A stretch of DNA of 64,000 bases from Azohydromonas caseinilytica (lineage in GTDB: Bacteria > Pseudomonadota > Gammaproteobacteria > Burkholderiales > Burkholderiaceae_C). The DNA lies in the NCBI RefSeq assembly GCF_012927045.1, contig NZ_JABBFW010000007.1, positions 1 through 64,000 on the forward strand, given 5' to 3'. Position numbers and translations under genes: made by a program. Below, in pieces: positions 63,380-64,000 of this stretch (position 1 is the first letter of the stretch; each line of letters starts with the position of its first letter). The notes under the pieces are model-generated. The model searched no databases, was not told the origin of the DNA, and saw only the letters and a program-made list of their open reading frames with translations.

Positions 63380-64000
63380 TCAATTCCAGAGCTTGGGCGC
63401 GCAGTTGCCGAATTTCGACGGGCACGAGTTCTTCAGGCCACCGGAGCCGCCGGCCGGGAACGCTTCACCCTTGAACATTTTCAGCACGTCGTTCCAGGGA
63501 TTGTGGCGTTCGGTATAGCGATACCAGAAGATGTAATTCGCGTGCAGGCGGTCGCGGGCGAAACGGTAAATGTCGCGCACGTCGGGCTTGGTGTACGGAC
63601 CGCCGTGACGGACCGCGTTATAGCAATCCGATTCCACCTTCATGCCGATCGGGACAATGCCCGTGGCATGCGCGTTGAATCCATAGGCGGATCGGTTCAG
63701 GTCCGGGTCGTTGATGAAAACGTCCGGGCCGCCCATGCCCACGCCCTTGTCCTTCATGTTCTCGAACAGCGCCGGCATGAAATTGGCCGGGTAATTGATG
63801 AACTGGATCACCACGCTGTTGGGAAATGCCTGGCGCGCCGCCGTATTGACCTTGGCCAGGTTGGAGAAGAAGCGCTGCTTCTGCTCGTCGCTGAGGTCCC
63901 TGACGATCTTGCCGAAGGCCGTCTCGTTGAAGGTGATCCCTTCGAAGGCGTTGTGCTTGTTGTAGCGCCGGCCCAGGGCCTGGATCAGGGCGATGAGGCG
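63380..64000 (-). CDS. Unrecognised protein, possibly glycosidase-like, 3' part (start lies beyond the window)
   Basis: The frame is open from base 64000 to the stop at 63380, so at least 206 C-terminal residues are visible. GITFNETAFG contains an Asn-Glu pair as found at the acid/base position of clan GH-A glycoside hydrolases, and ANYIFWYRYTERHNPW recalls a barrel strand with aromatic residues. The C-terminus has two Cys (NSCPSKFGNC), suggesting export. No family is certain. Codon use is less GC-biased than in the receptor gene next to it. Confidence 0.7.
   Translation of the reverse strand, partial: RLIALIQALGRRYNKHNAFEGITFNETAFGKIVRDLSDEQKQRFFSNLAKVNTAARQAFPNSVVIQFINYPANFMPALFENMKDKGVGMGGPDVFINDPDLNRSAYGFNAHATGIVPIGMKVESDCYNAVRHGGPYTKPDVRDIYRFARDRLHANYIFWYRYTERHNPWNDVLKMFKGEAFPAGGSGGLKNSCPSKFGNCAPKLWN

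Overview
The window is very GC-rich (about 70 percent by eye) and Gram-negative in content: TolC-type exporter parts, a TonB receptor, a PEP-CTERM protein and a bacteriophytochrome. Family content and codon use suggest a betaproteobacterium of the order Burkholderiales (Rubrivivax/Azohydromonas/Comamonadaceae-like). That placement is inference. A Rep_3-type initiator, iterons, parAB and parS-like palindromes around 49.7-58.2 kb indicate that the DNA belongs to a secondary replicon (chromid or megaplasmid) and that its origin lies in the window.

Layout. 1-0.65 kb: 3' end of a histidine kinase. 1.08-6.98 kb: a compact export cassette on the + strand. It holds a 61-residue peptide with a textbook double-glycine leader and a Ser-Lys repeat core, an unrecognised protein, a HlyD-type adaptor, a C39-peptidase ABC exporter and a FemAB-like protein. 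This is the best candidate for an undescribed system. 7.0-23.1 kb: a divergent Crp/Fnr-type regulator, then a signalling island of histidine kinases that ends in heme oxygenase (bphO), bacteriophytochrome (bphP), a single-domain response regulator and a hybrid kinase. 23.1-28.7 kb: small and uncharacterised genes, several with less extreme codon use, including a YqaE/Pmp3 peptide, a CMD-family protein, CsbD and a previously untracked 36-residue ORF. 28.7-33.6 kb: a metal-uptake cluster on the - strand (DUF2946-like protein, outer-membrane protein, substrate-binding protein, ABC permease, NRAMP transporter) with no ATPase gene.

33.6-49.7 kb: mixed accessory and housekeeping genes: peroxiredoxin, YecA/UPF0149, DUF938 methyltransferase, glycine-zipper lipoprotein, DnaJ-like protein, a large hybrid kinase, azoreductase, two c-di-GMP enzymes in tandem, a YceI-like lipoprotein, DinG helicase and a YihY/BrkB membrane protein. 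49.7-58.2 kb: the replication/partition module. rep (-) faces away from an origin with nine iteron-like repeats and an 18-bp operator-like palindrome. parA-parB (+) follow, then a 1.8-kb gene-free stretch with five of the six parS-like sites and four more iteron-like repeats, then a large tyrosine recombinase (-). 58.5-64 kb: PEP-CTERM protein, small hypothetical, nitroreductase, TonB receptor and the 3' part of an unrecognised, possibly glycosidase-like protein.

How the parts fit: the cassette genes overlap or abut and would be co-expressed to mature and export the peptide. bphO supplies biliverdin to BphP, whose signal probably passes to the adjacent response regulator. The rep/par/iteron/parS block controls copy number and segregation of the replicon. 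No rRNA, tRNA or CRISPR array was seen.
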